Positions 8,152-17,036 of a stretch of 64,000 nucleotides of DNA are shown here, one piece after another; the stretch's first letter is position 1, and each line of letters begins with the position of its first letter. This DNA is from CAVXJN01 sp963773585 (GTDB lineage Bacteria > Pseudomonadota > Gammaproteobacteria > JASBUN01). Both the position numbers and the translations under genes were made by a program. The notes beneath the pieces were generated by a model. It searched no databases and was not told the origin of the DNA. It saw only the letters and a list, made by a program, of their open reading frames with translations. The stretch is taken from the NCBI GenBank assembly GCA_963773585.1, contig CAVZBR010000006.1:186001-250000 (forward strand), read 5' to 3'.

Positions 8152-9066
8152 TCAATGTTTAGGTTCGAGCATTTTCACGTGCGAGTGGAGGAACTCCAGA
8201 AACGTCTGCGCTACCACCGATAGCTGCTTTCCTTTCGGCCGCACTGCGTACCAGTGTCGTTTTATGGGAAAGCCCCGCACGTCCAGAATGACCAGGTCGT
8301 CTGTGCGCGTATCCAGATGCAGGGTACTGCGCGAGATCACCGCCAATCCCAAGCCTCCGGCAACGGCTTGTTTGATGGCTTCGTTGCTACCCAGTTCCAT
8401 CTTGACCGTCAGCGGTACTTTCTTGCTGGCGAAGACCTTTTCGACCGTCATGCGCGTTCCCGAGCCGTGCTCACGCACCAGGAACTCTTCTTTGCCGAGC
8501 CGCGCCAACGGTATGCGGCGGCGCCCCGCCAGCGGATGATCCGCCGGCGCGATCACCACCAGAGGGTTCTCCAGCAACGGTTCGCTTTCGATGTCCCGAC
8601 CTTCCGGGGGCACGCCCATGATGTACAGGTCGTCGACGTTGCGTTCCAGTCGTTCTAGCAGCTGATCGCGATTGATCACGGCCATGGAGATTTCGATGCC
8701 GGGATACTCCGCACAAAACGGACCCAGCACCCGAGGCATGAAATACTTGGTGGTGGTGACCGCCGCGATTTTCAGCCGGCCCTGGCGCAGACCGTGCAGA
8801 TCGGCGATCGATTGTTCGAACCGTCCCCAGGTTTCGAGCCAGTCGCCACAGGTGGCATAAAGCTCTTCTCCGGCGCCCGTCAGATACACCTTTCTTCCGA
8901 TTTGTTCGAACAATGGCAATCCGATCTCGTCGTGCAGCAGTTTGATCTGCTTGGAGACGGTGGGTTGGGTCACGTGCAGCTCTTCCGCCGCCCGGGAGAA
9001 GCTGCGCAACCGCGCCACGGCCTCGAACACCTGCAACTGGCGCAAAGTCACGCGCATGCCTGCCAT
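8152..9066 (-). CDS. LysR-family regulator, CbbR-like
   Basis: 304 aa, full length for the family. N-terminal winged helix-turn-helix: TLRQLQVFEAVARLRSFSRA then ELHVTQPTVSKQIKLL (residues about 6-60), followed by the two-lobed periplasmic-binding-like effector domain from residue 90. Divergent transcription from dabB-dabA and the match to CbbR-type proteins suggest it activates the carbon-uptake operon in response to a Calvin-cycle-linked metabolite. A GGAGG lies 9-10 bases before the ATG; Met4 is an alternative start. A perfect 6-4-6 palindrome in the shared promoter is a likely binding site. Confidence 0.87.
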   Translation of the reverse strand: MAGMRVTLRQLQVFEAVARLRSFSRAAEELHVTQPTVSKQIKLLHDEIGLPLFEQIGRKVYLTGAGEELYATCGDWLETWGRFEQSIADLHGLRQGRLKIAAVTTTKYFMPRVLGPFCAEYPGIEISMAVINRDQLLERLERNVDDLYIMGVPPEGRDIESEPLLENPLVVIAPADHPLAGRRRIPLARLGKEEFLVREHGSGTRMTVEKVFASKKVPLTVKMELGSNEAIKQAVAGGLGLAVISRSTLHLDTRTDDLVILDVRGFPIKRHWYAVRPKGKQLSVVAQTFLEFLHSHVKMLEPKH

Positions 9067-9085
9067 TTCGGGGGAACCTCCTCAT

Positions 9086-9110
9086 ATAGCCTGTAGGCTA
9101 TGGATATAAT
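9086..9110 (+). promoter_or_regulatory. LysR-type operator and -10 box of the dab operon
   Basis: ATAGCC-TGTA-GGCTAT (9086-9101) is a perfect dyad of the size and T/A-edged form bound by LysR regulators. A consensus TATAAT follows at 9105-9110. The -35 position falls on the left edge of the dyad and is poor, as expected for an activator-dependent promoter. Confidence 0.6.
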
Positions 9111-9186
9111 ACTAACTATTCATTCGAAGTCATCTCCAATTTTCTCTAGGCTGTGCGCAAACAAACTTTCAGACAGGAGCCCAGCG

Positions 9187-9315
9187 ATGAACGAATTAGC
9201 GACGCCACCGCGAAAGCGGAGCCTACGGACGTCCCAGGTCGGTCAACTCCGCCACCGGATCGGTCCGGGCGCGCCCTGCGCACGGACGCCGACGAACCGG
9301 AGAGACACGCCATGA
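9187..9315 (+). CDS. Short ORF (42 aa) overlapping the dabB start
   Basis: An AGGAG ribosome site (9175-9179) sits 7 bases before this ATG, and the TGA overlaps the dabB ATG as ATGA. The predicted product (MNELATPPRKRSLRTSQ...) is basic and rich in Arg and Pro, with no domain or signal. It could be a translated leader that couples ribosomes onto dabB, or a chance frame. Similar short leaders are not an established part of dab operons. Evidence is limited to the ribosome site and the 4-bp overlap. Confidence 0.35.
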   Translation: MNELATPPRKRSLRTSQVGQLRHRIGPGAPCARTPTNRRDTP

Positions 9316-10967
9316 ATGTGCCGACCGTGATCGCGCCGGCACTTGCCCTCGCCGCGCCCCTGCTGCTGTTGTTGGCCGGCGTGGTGCCGTCGGTTTGGGT
9401 GCGCACCAAGCCGTTGCTGGCGGCGCGTTTGAACGGTGCGGCCGCCTGGTTGGCGTTTGCTTGCGCGCTCGCCGTGGCGTTCGCATACGCATTCGGTTCG
9501 GATCGGGTCTGGACCCTGTACTCGCTGAAACTGTCCGGGCAGTTGGGCGCGTTTTCGGTGGGCGCCTACGTCAATGCGGTAACGGTAATCATGCTCCTGC
9601 TGGTGTCCCTGGTGGGCGCGGTGGTGTCCCGTTACGCCCGAAATTACCTGGACGGCGAGCCCAACCAGGGGCGTTTCCACCAATGGTTGAGCCTGACTCT
9701 GGCGGCCATTCTCACGCTGATCGTATCCAGCAACCTGATGATGTTCTCGCTCGCCTGGATTTCCACCAGTTTGAGTCTGCATCAACTGCTGATGTTCTAC
9801 CGCGAACGTCCGGCGGCGGTATTGGCCGCGCACAAGAAGTTCGTGGCCAGCCGCATCGGCGACCTCAGCTTGCTGATTGCGATCTTTCTCATCGGCTCCA
9901 CTCTGCACACCCTGGAGTTCGAAGAACTGTACGCGGCCATGGCCACGCTGCAAGGGCCGTTGCCGGTTGCGCTGCAGTGGGCGGCGATGCTGATCGTGGT
10001 CAGCGCGGCACTGAAGTCGGCGCAGTTTCCGTTGCACGGCTGGCTGGTGCAGGTGATGGAAGCGCCGACGCCGGTATCGGCCCTGTTGCATGCGGGCATT
10101 GTCAACGCCGGCGCCTTCCTGGTGGTGCGCATGAGCCCGGTGATGTCCTATTCGGAGCTTGCTCTGGGCACGTTGGCGGTGGTCGGCCTGGTGACCTTGG
10201 CCCTGGCGTCTTTGGTGATGCTGACGCAGACCAGCGTAAAAGTGTCCCTGGCCTGGTCCACGACGGCGCAGATGGGCTTCATGCTGCTGGAGTGCGGGAT
10301 GGGACTCTACACCCTGGCCATGCTGCACCTGGTGGCGCACTCGCTGTACAAGGCCCACGCCTTCCTGGCGTCCGGCAGCGGCGTGGACGGATTTCGCGCG
10401 CCGGCGGTCCGATATCCGGACACCGGTTTTCGTCCGACCCGGTTGATTGCCGCGTTGCTCGTCGGCACCTTGACCACCCTCGCCGTGGCGGCGGTTTTCG
10501 GCGTGACGCCCGACCAGCAGCCGGCGCTGGTTGCCGCGGGTAGCATCGTCGCCATCGCCGTCAGCCAGCTGTTGCTGCAAGCGGCCGGGATCGCGCACAC
10601 CGGTTCGTTTCTGGCGCGCAGTTTTGCTCTGAGCCTGATGGTGAGCGCGGGATATTTTGCCCTGCACACAGCCTTCGAGTGGATGCTGGCCGGCAGCGTG
10701 ATCCCGGCGCGGGCCAGCAACGGCGGTTTCCACGTCGGGCTGAGTGTCGCGGTGGTGTTGGTGTTCGTGTCGCTCCTGCTCGCCCAGCAGTTGCTGCGTC
10801 ATGCATCCCGCTCGACGCGCACCGCGGCGCTGTATGTGCATCTCTACAACGGTCTGTATATCGACGTGTTCTTCACGCGCATTCTGCAGCGCCTGTGGCC
10901 CAGTCCGGCACCTGCGCCCCGTGTCAACGAACCCCGACTCACGGAGGTTGGCCATGAACTCAAGTGA
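9312..10967 (+). CDS. dabB: DabB, proton-conducting subunit of the DAB inorganic-carbon pump
   Basis: 551 aa with about fourteen hydrophobic helices, of the NuoL/MrpA proton-channel family. The conserved half-channel motif SAALKSAQFPLHGWLV and TPVSALLHAGIVNAG are present, as is HKKFVASRIGD. In DabAB complexes this membrane subunit passes protons or cations that drive one-way CO2 hydration by DabA, concentrating bicarbonate in the cytoplasm. The ATG at 9312 has GGAGAG 7 bases upstream; the frame stays open to 9153, but that extension lies in the leader. The absence of other Complex I or Mrp genes and the adjoining dabA make a respiratory role unlikely. Confidence 0.92.
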   Translation: MNVPTVIAPALALAAPLLLLLAGVVPSVWVRTKPLLAARLNGAAAWLAFACALAVAFAYAFGSDRVWTLYSLKLSGQLGAFSVGAYVNAVTVIMLLLVSLVGAVVSRYARNYLDGEPNQGRFHQWLSLTLAAILTLIVSSNLMMFSLAWISTSLSLHQLLMFYRERPAAVLAAHKKFVASRIGDLSLLIAIFLIGSTLHTLEFEELYAAMATLQGPLPVALQWAAMLIVVSAALKSAQFPLHGWLVQVMEAPTPVSALLHAGIVNAGAFLVVRMSPVMSYSELALGTLAVVGLVTLALASLVMLTQTSVKVSLAWSTTAQMGFMLLECGMGLYTLAMLHLVAHSLYKAHAFLASGSGVDGFRAPAVRYPDTGFRPTRLIAALLVGTLTTLAVAAVFGVTPDQQPALVAAGSIVAIAVSQLLLQAAGIAHTGSFLARSFALSLMVSAGYFALHTAFEWMLAGSVIPARASNGGFHVGLSVAVVLVFVSLLLAQQLLRHASRSTRTAALYVHLYNGLYIDVFFTRILQRLWPSPAPAPRVNEPRLTEVGHELK

Positions 10968-13518
10968 ACTTGCTATGCGTACGCAAAGTCCGGCTGCCGG
11001 TGACAGCGCAACACAGGCCGGTGCGGAACTCGATCGCCGCATCCAGGCAGCTTGCGGTCGCATCGCGCCGCTGTGGCCGCTCAAACACTTCGTCGCCGTC
11101 AACCCGTACTTCGGCTTGCGCGACCACGGGTTTCAGGAGGCGTCGGACCTGCTGGCGCGAGTCGCCGACAGCAGTTTGTACATGTCGCGCAGCTTTTATC
11201 GCGAACAGTTGGCGGCGGGTCGGATCGGTCGTGAGGATCTGGAAGCGGCCATTGCGCTGACCGGCAGTGATCTGCACGTCGCCGACGTGGAACGTGCGTT
11301 GGCCTCGAAAGCACCGCAGCCGAAAATGGGCATGGCCACCGTGAGCGAGGTGCTGGAGCGCGTGGAAGGCGGGCTTTGGAAGAGCTTCGTCACCGAGCGC
11401 ATCAGCCTGCACTGCGCGGCGTATTTCGATCTCGGCCAGGCCATGGTCAGTATGCCTTGGCGCGATCGTTCGCTGTACGCGGCGTGGCGTCGCAGCGCGC
11501 GCATCGACCACAGCCCGGCGATGATGGGTCTGGGTGACTTCCGGGCCGATGTGGCGCAGCTTCCCGAACATCCACGTGCTGCCATTGCCATGGCGATCGA
11601 ACAATTGGGCATCCCGGATACGGCGGTGGAGCGTTACCTGCACGCGGCGTTGTTGAGCATCGGCGGTTGGGCGGCATGGACCCGCTACCTGCACTGGCAG
11701 GCGGAACTCAAGGGCGGCAGCGACGAGTCGACCGTGGACCTGCTGGCAATCCGCTTGATGTGGGACGTACTGCTGTTCAACGAGAAACGTTCGCCGGCAT
11801 TGGAAGCGCGCTGGCGCGAAATGCTCACCGCCAGCATGCGACCGCCGTCGGCCAAGCGCCAGGCGGCAGCCGAAGTGGATCGCATACTGCTCAACGCCAT
11901 GGAACTCGGCTTTCAGCGCAACGTGGTGTCCGGACTGCAGGCGTCGTCTGCAGCAACGGACGCCGCGCCGGCGGAACCGCGGCCACCGGTGCAGACGGCG
12001 TTTTGCATCGATGTGCGCTCGGAAGTGTTTCGCCGCTCCCTTGAGACCGTGGCACCGGCGGCGCAGACGCTCGGGTTTGCCGGCTTCTTCGGCATCTTCA
12101 TCGAGTACGTGCCGCTGGGCGCCGACCAGGGTTGCTCCCATGTGCCGGTGATCTTCAATCCGGTCCACCGGATTCAGGAACAGGTTCGGGGTGCCGACGC
12201 GGCGGAAGGCGCGCGCATGGCGGATACGCGGCGCGAGCGAACGGCATTGAGCAAAGCGTGGAAGAGCTTCAAGCTTTCGGCCTCTTCGTGTTTCTCGTTC
12301 GTGGAAGCGGCCGGTTTGATGTACGGGCCGAAGCTTTTGAGCGACAGCTTCGGTTGGAGCCGCCCCGTGCCCGATCCGTCGCGGCAGGGACTCGACCGCG
12401 CCACGGCGGCGCGAGTCGGCCCGTCGCTGGCCGCATCGTCCGGCGATGTCGGCGTTCCCGATGCCGAGCGATTGGATCACGCCGAGCGCATTCTGCGCGC
12501 CATGAACCTCACCGGCCCCTTCGCTCGACTGGTGCTGCTGGCAGGACACGGCAGCACCACGGTCAACAACCCGCACGCGTCCAGCCTCGACTGCGGCGCC
12601 TGCGCCGGGCAGACCGGCGAGGCCAGCGCCCGGGTGGTGGCGGCATTGCTGAACGACCCGAACGTGCGCAGCGGTTTGCGGCAACGGGACATCCGGATCC
12701 CCGATGACACCTGGTTCATCGCCGGCTTGCACGACACGAGCACGGATGATGTGAGCCTGTTCGATTTGGATCAGGTTCCGAAAGCGCTATCGGACGACCT
12801 GGCGCGCTTGCGCCGCTGGCTGGATCAAGCGGGCGAGCTGACCCGGATGCAGCGGGCCACCATGCTCGGTGTCGGCGAGTCGACCGGTCGCAGCGTGGAG
12901 GCCGACGTGCGGCGGCGCAGCCGCGACTGGTCCCAGGTGCGACCGGAATGGGCGCTGGCGAACAACGCCGCGTTCATCGCCGCACCCCGTTCGCGCACCC
13001 GCTCAATGGACCTGGACGGTCGCGCCTTCCTGCACGAATACCAATGGCGCAACGATACGGACTTCAGCGTATTGGAACTGATCATGACCGCGCCCCTGGT
13101 GGTCGCCAACTGGATCAACATGCAGTATTACGGTTCGGTGGTGGACAACGAGCGCTTTGGCAGCGGCAACAAAGTGCTGCACAACATCGTCGGCGGCGCC
13201 GTCGGCGTGTTGGAGGGCAACGGCGGCGATCTGCGCGTCGGACTGCCGCTGCAGTCACTGCACAACGGCCGCCAATGGGTACACGAACCGCTGCGCTTGA
13301 GCGTGTTCATCGAAGCCCCGGCCGAAGCCATGGATGCCGTCATCGAACGTCACCAGTTGGTGCGACACTTGGTCGATAACGGCTGGCTGCATCTGTTTCG
13401 GATCGGCGATCAGGGTAAAGCGCTCCGGCGTCGCGCACACGGCGAATGGCGCCCGTGGTCAAGCGATCCGCAGTCGACGCGTTGCGCAGGCCGGAAGGTC
13501 GACCCATTATCGGCGTAA
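10954..13518 (+). CDS. dabA: DabA, carbonic-anhydrase-like subunit of the DAB inorganic-carbon pump (UPF0753/DUF2309)
   Basis: 854 aa, normal for the family. The predicted zinc ligands of the beta-carbonic-anhydrase-like site are at Cys351 and Asp353 (FCIDVRSE) and His532 and Cys547 (AGHGSTTVN, LDCGACAG). The 15-residue spacing of the last pair matches characterised DabA. The protein sits on the cytoplasmic face of DabB and hydrates CO2 vectorially. The start overlaps the dabB end by 14 bp and has its own GGAGG, so the two are translationally coupled. Together with the divergent LysR gene this forms a compact carbon-concentrating operon of an autotroph. Confidence 0.95.
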   Translation: MNSSELAMRTQSPAAGDSATQAGAELDRRIQAACGRIAPLWPLKHFVAVNPYFGLRDHGFQEASDLLARVADSSLYMSRSFYREQLAAGRIGREDLEAAIALTGSDLHVADVERALASKAPQPKMGMATVSEVLERVEGGLWKSFVTERISLHCAAYFDLGQAMVSMPWRDRSLYAAWRRSARIDHSPAMMGLGDFRADVAQLPEHPRAAIAMAIEQLGIPDTAVERYLHAALLSIGGWAAWTRYLHWQAELKGGSDESTVDLLAIRLMWDVLLFNEKRSPALEARWREMLTASMRPPSAKRQAAAEVDRILLNAMELGFQRNVVSGLQASSAATDAAPAEPRPPVQTAFCIDVRSEVFRRSLETVAPAAQTLGFAGFFGIFIEYVPLGADQGCSHVPVIFNPVHRIQEQVRGADAAEGARMADTRRERTALSKAWKSFKLSASSCFSFVEAAGLMYGPKLLSDSFGWSRPVPDPSRQGLDRATAARVGPSLAASSGDVGVPDAERLDHAERILRAMNLTGPFARLVLLAGHGSTTVNNPHASSLDCGACAGQTGEASARVVAALLNDPNVRSGLRQRDIRIPDDTWFIAGLHDTSTDDVSLFDLDQVPKALSDDLARLRRWLDQAGELTRMQRATMLGVGESTGRSVEADVRRRSRDWSQVRPEWALANNAAFIAAPRSRTRSMDLDGRAFLHEYQWRNDTDFSVLELIMTAPLVVANWINMQYYGSVVDNERFGSGNKVLHNIVGGAVGVLEGNGGDLRVGLPLQSLHNGRQWVHEPLRLSVFIEAPAEAMDAVIERHQLVRHLVDNGWLHLFRIGDQGKALRRRAHGEWRPWSSDPQSTRCAGRKVDPLSA

Positions 13519-13823
13519 CCGAGGCTGACGCGGACACGAGATTGCGGCGGACAAGCTTCCCCTGGGTGGCCCGGTCGTTTCCGCGATTCGAAGTTCTTAT
13601 GGCGGCCTTGCGCCGGACCGGATCGAAAATCGCGCTAGGCAGGCACGGCGGCGCAAAGCCGACCGTGGCCGCGAACTTAGCAAATGGTCGCGTCGCTGGT
13701 AAGCGATTTTTGTTTCCCCGTCGTCATCCTTTCAACGCGCCTTCGTAGGAAAATTAAACTTGACAGCCGCGCCGCCGCTTATATTCTAACAATCGTTAGA
13801 TTGTCCGACCGAGTGAGCGTGCC
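13519..13823. other. Intergenic stretch carrying the next gene's promoter
   Basis: 305 bases. The first 240 hold nothing recognised; the last part holds the promoter and palindrome listed at 13760-13800. Confidence 0.4.
13760..13800 (+). promoter_or_regulatory. Promoter and palindromic operator of the ArsR-rhodanese gene
   Basis: TTGACA (13760-13765), 16-bp spacer, TATTCT (13782-13787), overlapped by the perfect dyad TCTAAC-AATC-GTTAGA (13785-13800). A palindrome over the -10 and start site is the usual ArsR-family repressor arrangement. Confidence 0.6.
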
Positions 13824-14486
13824 ATGAAAAATTCACGCGCAATTAAAGATCTCTTGTACGAGCAAGTTGCCCGCATCGGCAAGGCGGTCTCCAGCCCGAA
13901 ACGGCTGGAGTTGATCGAAGTGCTCAGCCAGGGAGAAAAATCAGTCGATCAATTGGCCAAGGCAGTCGAGATCACGGTCAAACTCACCAGCGCGCACTTG
14001 AAGCAGCTCAAGGCCGCACGCCTGGTGGACACGCGTCGCGAAGGAAAGAATATCTATTACCGACTGACCGATTCGGAAGTAGCCGGGCTATGGGTGGTGT
14101 TGCGCCATCTGGCTGAAGAGCGCCTGCTGGAATTGCAGTCTGCAATGAATGGGTTGGTGTCGCGTCCCGGCGAACTCTCTCCCATCGGTGGACGCGAACT
14201 GTTGCGTCAGTCGGAACGTGGAGATGTGGTCGTCATCGACGTTCGGCCGGAAGACGAATATCAGGCATCGCACCTCCCGAACGCGCGCTCCATTCCGCTT
14301 TCCGAACTCAAAAAGCGCTTGAGCGAACTCCCGAAGAATCGGCCCGTTGTCGCCTACTGCCGAGGTCCGTTCTGCCTTATGGCGAAGGACGCAGTGGATC
14401 TGTTGACGAAGCGCGGGTTCAACGCGGTTCGTCTGGAGCACGGCGTTGCTGAGTGGCGAGCGCAGAGATTGCCGCTTGCCCGATAG
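13824..14486 (+). CDS. ArsR-type regulator fused to a rhodanese domain (persulfide sensor candidate)
   Basis: 220 aa. Residues 1-105 are an ArsR winged helix (SSPKRLELIEVLSQGEKSV, then VKLTSAHLKQLKAARLVDT). Residues about 125-215 are a rhodanese fold, with GDVVVIDVRPEDEYQASHLP and an active-site loop YCRGPFC placing Cys179 and Cys184. Rhodaneses carry a persulfide on the first cysteine; coupling it to a repressor suggests sulfane-sulfur sensing with the palindrome at 13785-13800 as operator. The ArsR metal-binding motif is absent. The neighbouring persulfide dioxygenase-like and MFS genes look like its regulon. Confidence 0.85.
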   Translation: MKNSRAIKDLLYEQVARIGKAVSSPKRLELIEVLSQGEKSVDQLAKAVEITVKLTSAHLKQLKAARLVDTRREGKNIYYRLTDSEVAGLWVVLRHLAEERLLELQSAMNGLVSRPGELSPIGGRELLRQSERGDVVVIDVRPEDEYQASHLPNARSIPLSELKKRLSELPKNRPVVAYCRGPFCLMAKDAVDLLTKRGFNAVRLEHGVAEWRAQRLPLAR

Positions 14487-14644
14487 ACGCGATTCAATTG
14501 GCGCCTTGCCGACTACCGGCTGAGCGAGGCCCTGAAGCGGCGATACGCGGAGCCGGACGAACACAGGGCGGTACCGACCGATGCGATCGATGCCTGCTGC
14601 GATACGCGAAAGACCGTTACACATCATTGAATGGAGGAGCAGAC

Positions 14645-15385
14645 ATGTTTTTCAACACCCGACCCATGCCGGACGGCACCGTTTCCTACTTCTTCGGCTG
14701 CGGCGGCAAGGGCAAAGCCATCGCAGTCGATGTCGTCAAAGGCGACGAGACCTGGTTCGTAGAACAGGCGCGCAAACACGAAGTATCGATTTCCTATGTG
14801 GTCGACACGCACCTGCATGCGGACCACTACACCGGTGGGCCCACGCTGGCGGCGCTTGCCAACGCCGAGTACGCCATTCACGAGTCCTCGCCCATCGAGT
14901 TCGACGCCCATCGTCTGCACGGCAATGAGGTGCTTGGGATCGGCAACGTTTCCGTACAAGTGCTGCATACGCCGGGGCACACGCTCGACAGCATCTGTCT
15001 GCTCGTCAGCGACCGGCGCCGAAGTGAGGAACCGTGGTTCCTGGTCACCGGTGACACATTGTTCGTGGGCGCGGTCGGCCGCCCGGATCTGGCCGGTCGG
15101 GAACGGGAGATGGCCGGGATGCTGTTCGACTCCCTGCAGCAGAAGGTGCTCAACTTGCCGGAATCGATGGAAATCTTCCCGGGCCACACGGCGGGCAGTG
15201 TTTGCGGCGCAGGACTTTCGGGCAAACCGATCTCGACGCTGGGCTTCGAGTACCGCTTCAGTCCCGCGTTGGCGAAGGTCAAAGCGGGCGATCGCGAGGG
15301 TTTTGTCGACCTGGTGACCCAAGACCTACCGCCGCAGCCGGCGGAAATGGCGCAGATCATCGAAGCCAACAAGCGCGCCGCATGA
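14645..15385 (+). CDS. MBL-fold hydrolase, persulfide dioxygenase-like
   Basis: 246 aa. Metallo-beta-lactamase fold with HLHADHYTGG (HxHxDH metal motif, near residue 57), HTPGHTLDS (third His), GDTLFVGAVGRPDL (Asp bridge; the VGRxDL form typical of ETHE1-like persulfide dioxygenases) and FPGHTAGS. ETHE1-type enzymes use one iron to oxidise glutathione persulfide to sulfite; a glyoxalase II-like activity cannot be excluded. The ATG at 14645 follows GGAGGAG. It lies 158 bases after the ArsR-rhodanese gene on the same strand and is probably controlled by it. Confidence 0.82.
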   Translation: MFFNTRPMPDGTVSYFFGCGGKGKAIAVDVVKGDETWFVEQARKHEVSISYVVDTHLHADHYTGGPTLAALANAEYAIHESSPIEFDAHRLHGNEVLGIGNVSVQVLHTPGHTLDSICLLVSDRRRSEEPWFLVTGDTLFVGAVGRPDLAGREREMAGMLFDSLQQKVLNLPESMEIFPGHTAGSVCGAGLSGKPISTLGFEYRFSPALAKVKAGDREGFVDLVTQDLPPQPAEMAQIIEANKRAA

Positions 15386-15404
15386 ACGCGACAGAGGTAT
15401 CTCG

Positions 15405-16727
15405 ATGAACTCGGCAACCGCTGGCACCGTGTCCCACGTCTACGGCATTCGCGACAACGCCCCACAGTTTGCGATGCAGACTCTGCAAGTGGTGTTCGTG
15501 GGGCTCACGCTGGGCACGGAACGCACGGTACTGCCCACCTTGGCGGCCGATTTCGGCGTGCCGCAAGGCGCCTTTTTGTGGCTGGCATCCTTCGTGATTG
15601 CCTTCGGCTTCGTCAAGGGACTGGTGAACTTCGCCGCCGGCGCCATGGCCGACCGCATCGGCCGCAAGCGGGTCCTGCTGTGGGGCTGGCTGGCGGCGCT
15701 GCCGATACCCTTCCTGCTGCTCTATGCGCAGAACTGGGGCTGGGTGGTGGCCGCGAATATCTTTCTGGGCATCAGCCAGGGACTGGCCTGGTCCGTGACC
15801 GTCATCAGCATGGTGGACCTGGCGCGTACCAAACAGCGCGGGCTGGCCGTGGGCATCAACGAGTTCGGCGGTTATGCGGCGATGGGCGTAGCGGGGCTGC
15901 TCACCGGGCTGCTGGCGGCCGAGTACGGCCCGCGCGTAGCGCTGTTTGGCTTTTCGCTGAGTGTGATCGTCACCGCTTGGTTGACCACCTTGCTGTTCGT
16001 GCGCGAGACGCACGGTTTTGCGCATGCCGAAAGTCGCGCACACCGCGAGGGACGTCACGACGGGCCGGGGGCCCGAATACCGCAAACACGTTCTGAGCAC
16101 CCCGGGTCCGGCGAGATTTTTCTGCTCGTTTCGTTTCGCCATCCGACCTTCCGCGCCCTCAGTCAAGCGGGCGTGGTCAACAAGGTAGCCGACACCTTGG
16201 TATGGATCCTATTCCCGCTTTATCTTCACGAGCGCGGCCTCAGCTTGGGCGGTATCGGCTGGGTGACGGGCGTGTACGCGGCGATCTGGGGCGCTTCGCA
16301 GTTGTGGAGCGGACCATTGTCGGACCGGATTGGCCGCAAGTGGCTGATCGCCTCGGGCTTGTGGCTGGTAGCGCTGGGCATCGTCGGCGTGTTGCTGTTG
16401 CAGGGGCTCACACTTTGGGTTGCCGCTTCCGCGCTTATGGGGATCGGCATGGCGATGCTCTATCCCAACATCATCGCCGCGGTCAACGACATCTCCGATC
16501 CTCGTTGGCGTGGTGCGTCGTTGGGAACCTATCGGTACTGGCGCGACACCGGCTATGCCGTCGGCGGTCTACTGCTGGGGTTCGTCGCCCAGGCCAGCCA
16601 AAATATCTCGCTGGCGTTTTGGACCACGGTGGCGCTGCTGCTGGTATCAGGCGCCTGGGTTGGTTTTGGCAGCGTAGAAACACACCCGCGGATCAATCCC
16701 GAACCGGCACGCGGCAGCGCATCCTAG
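15405..16727 (+). CDS. MFS transporter
   Basis: 440 aa with twelve predicted membrane segments in two bundles separated by a hydrophilic loop (residues about 205-240). MADRIGRKRVLL and LSDRIGRKWLIA are the two copies of the MFS loop motif, both intact. It follows the MBL hydrolase by 19 bases and is preceded by an AGAGG ribosome site, so it is likely the last gene of the ArsR-rhodanese unit. The substrate is unknown; the setting suggests export or import of a sulfur compound such as sulfite or a thiol, which is inference only. Confidence 0.85.
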   Translation: MNSATAGTVSHVYGIRDNAPQFAMQTLQVVFVGLTLGTERTVLPTLAADFGVPQGAFLWLASFVIAFGFVKGLVNFAAGAMADRIGRKRVLLWGWLAALPIPFLLLYAQNWGWVVAANIFLGISQGLAWSVTVISMVDLARTKQRGLAVGINEFGGYAAMGVAGLLTGLLAAEYGPRVALFGFSLSVIVTAWLTTLLFVRETHGFAHAESRAHREGRHDGPGARIPQTRSEHPGSGEIFLLVSFRHPTFRALSQAGVVNKVADTLVWILFPLYLHERGLSLGGIGWVTGVYAAIWGASQLWSGPLSDRIGRKWLIASGLWLVALGIVGVLLLQGLTLWVAASALMGIGMAMLYPNIIAAVNDISDPRWRGASLGTYRYWRDTGYAVGGLLLGFVAQASQNISLAFWTTVALLLVSGAWVGFGSVETHPRINPEPARGSAS

Positions 16728-17036
16728 AGGACACATGCGCTTGCATTTCAGGCTGCCCGGATGTAGCTCCTCTCTTTAACGTACGCGATGAATCCTCGAA
16801 CTGTAGCAATGCAGTCACCTGCTTTGCTTCCGGCAACTTGGCCAGACGTTGCGCTGCGAAGCGAAGGCCACAGACCGGGGTTTCAAACGTACGTAGCCTA
16901 ATTGCTCACCCCTACGGGCTCTCACTACCCTTCCCTTACGCCTGCAGCAAAAATTCCATTTGAGCAGCCGCTTTAGCAGGCGTGACTTCCATGATCAGGC
17001 ACGAGCGAACGTCTTGGTCGAGGCGATTGCCTGGGA
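16728..17036. other. Intergenic stretch, no gene recognised
   Basis: 309 bases between the MFS stop and the broken SRPBCC gene. An open minus-strand frame crosses roughly 16740-16890 but has no recognisable product or start. It may be worn coding debris. Confidence 0.35.

Noticed and set aside
9153..9311. Extended N-terminus of DabB from a GTG at 9153
   Set aside because: The extension is hydrophilic, overlaps the leader ORF in another frame, and lacks a ribosome site; the ATG at 9312 has GGAGAG.
9312..10967. DabB as an NADH dehydrogenase or Mrp antiporter subunit
   Set aside because: No other Complex I or Mrp genes are adjacent, while dabA with its complete zinc-ligand set follows with an overlap.
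9243..11102. Open minus-strand frame of over 600 codons antisense to dabB
   Set aside because: Low-complexity Arg/Gln/His composition and no domains; it is the shadow of a GC-biased gene. Similar antisense frames over dabA (10960-12732), the patatin gene (19199-20875), copA (31871-33430) and the GT4 gene (45410-46930) were dropped for the same reason.
13446..13748. 100-codon plus-strand frame after dabA
   Set aside because: It begins inside dabA, has no ribosome site, and is rich in Arg and Pro with no recognisable domain.
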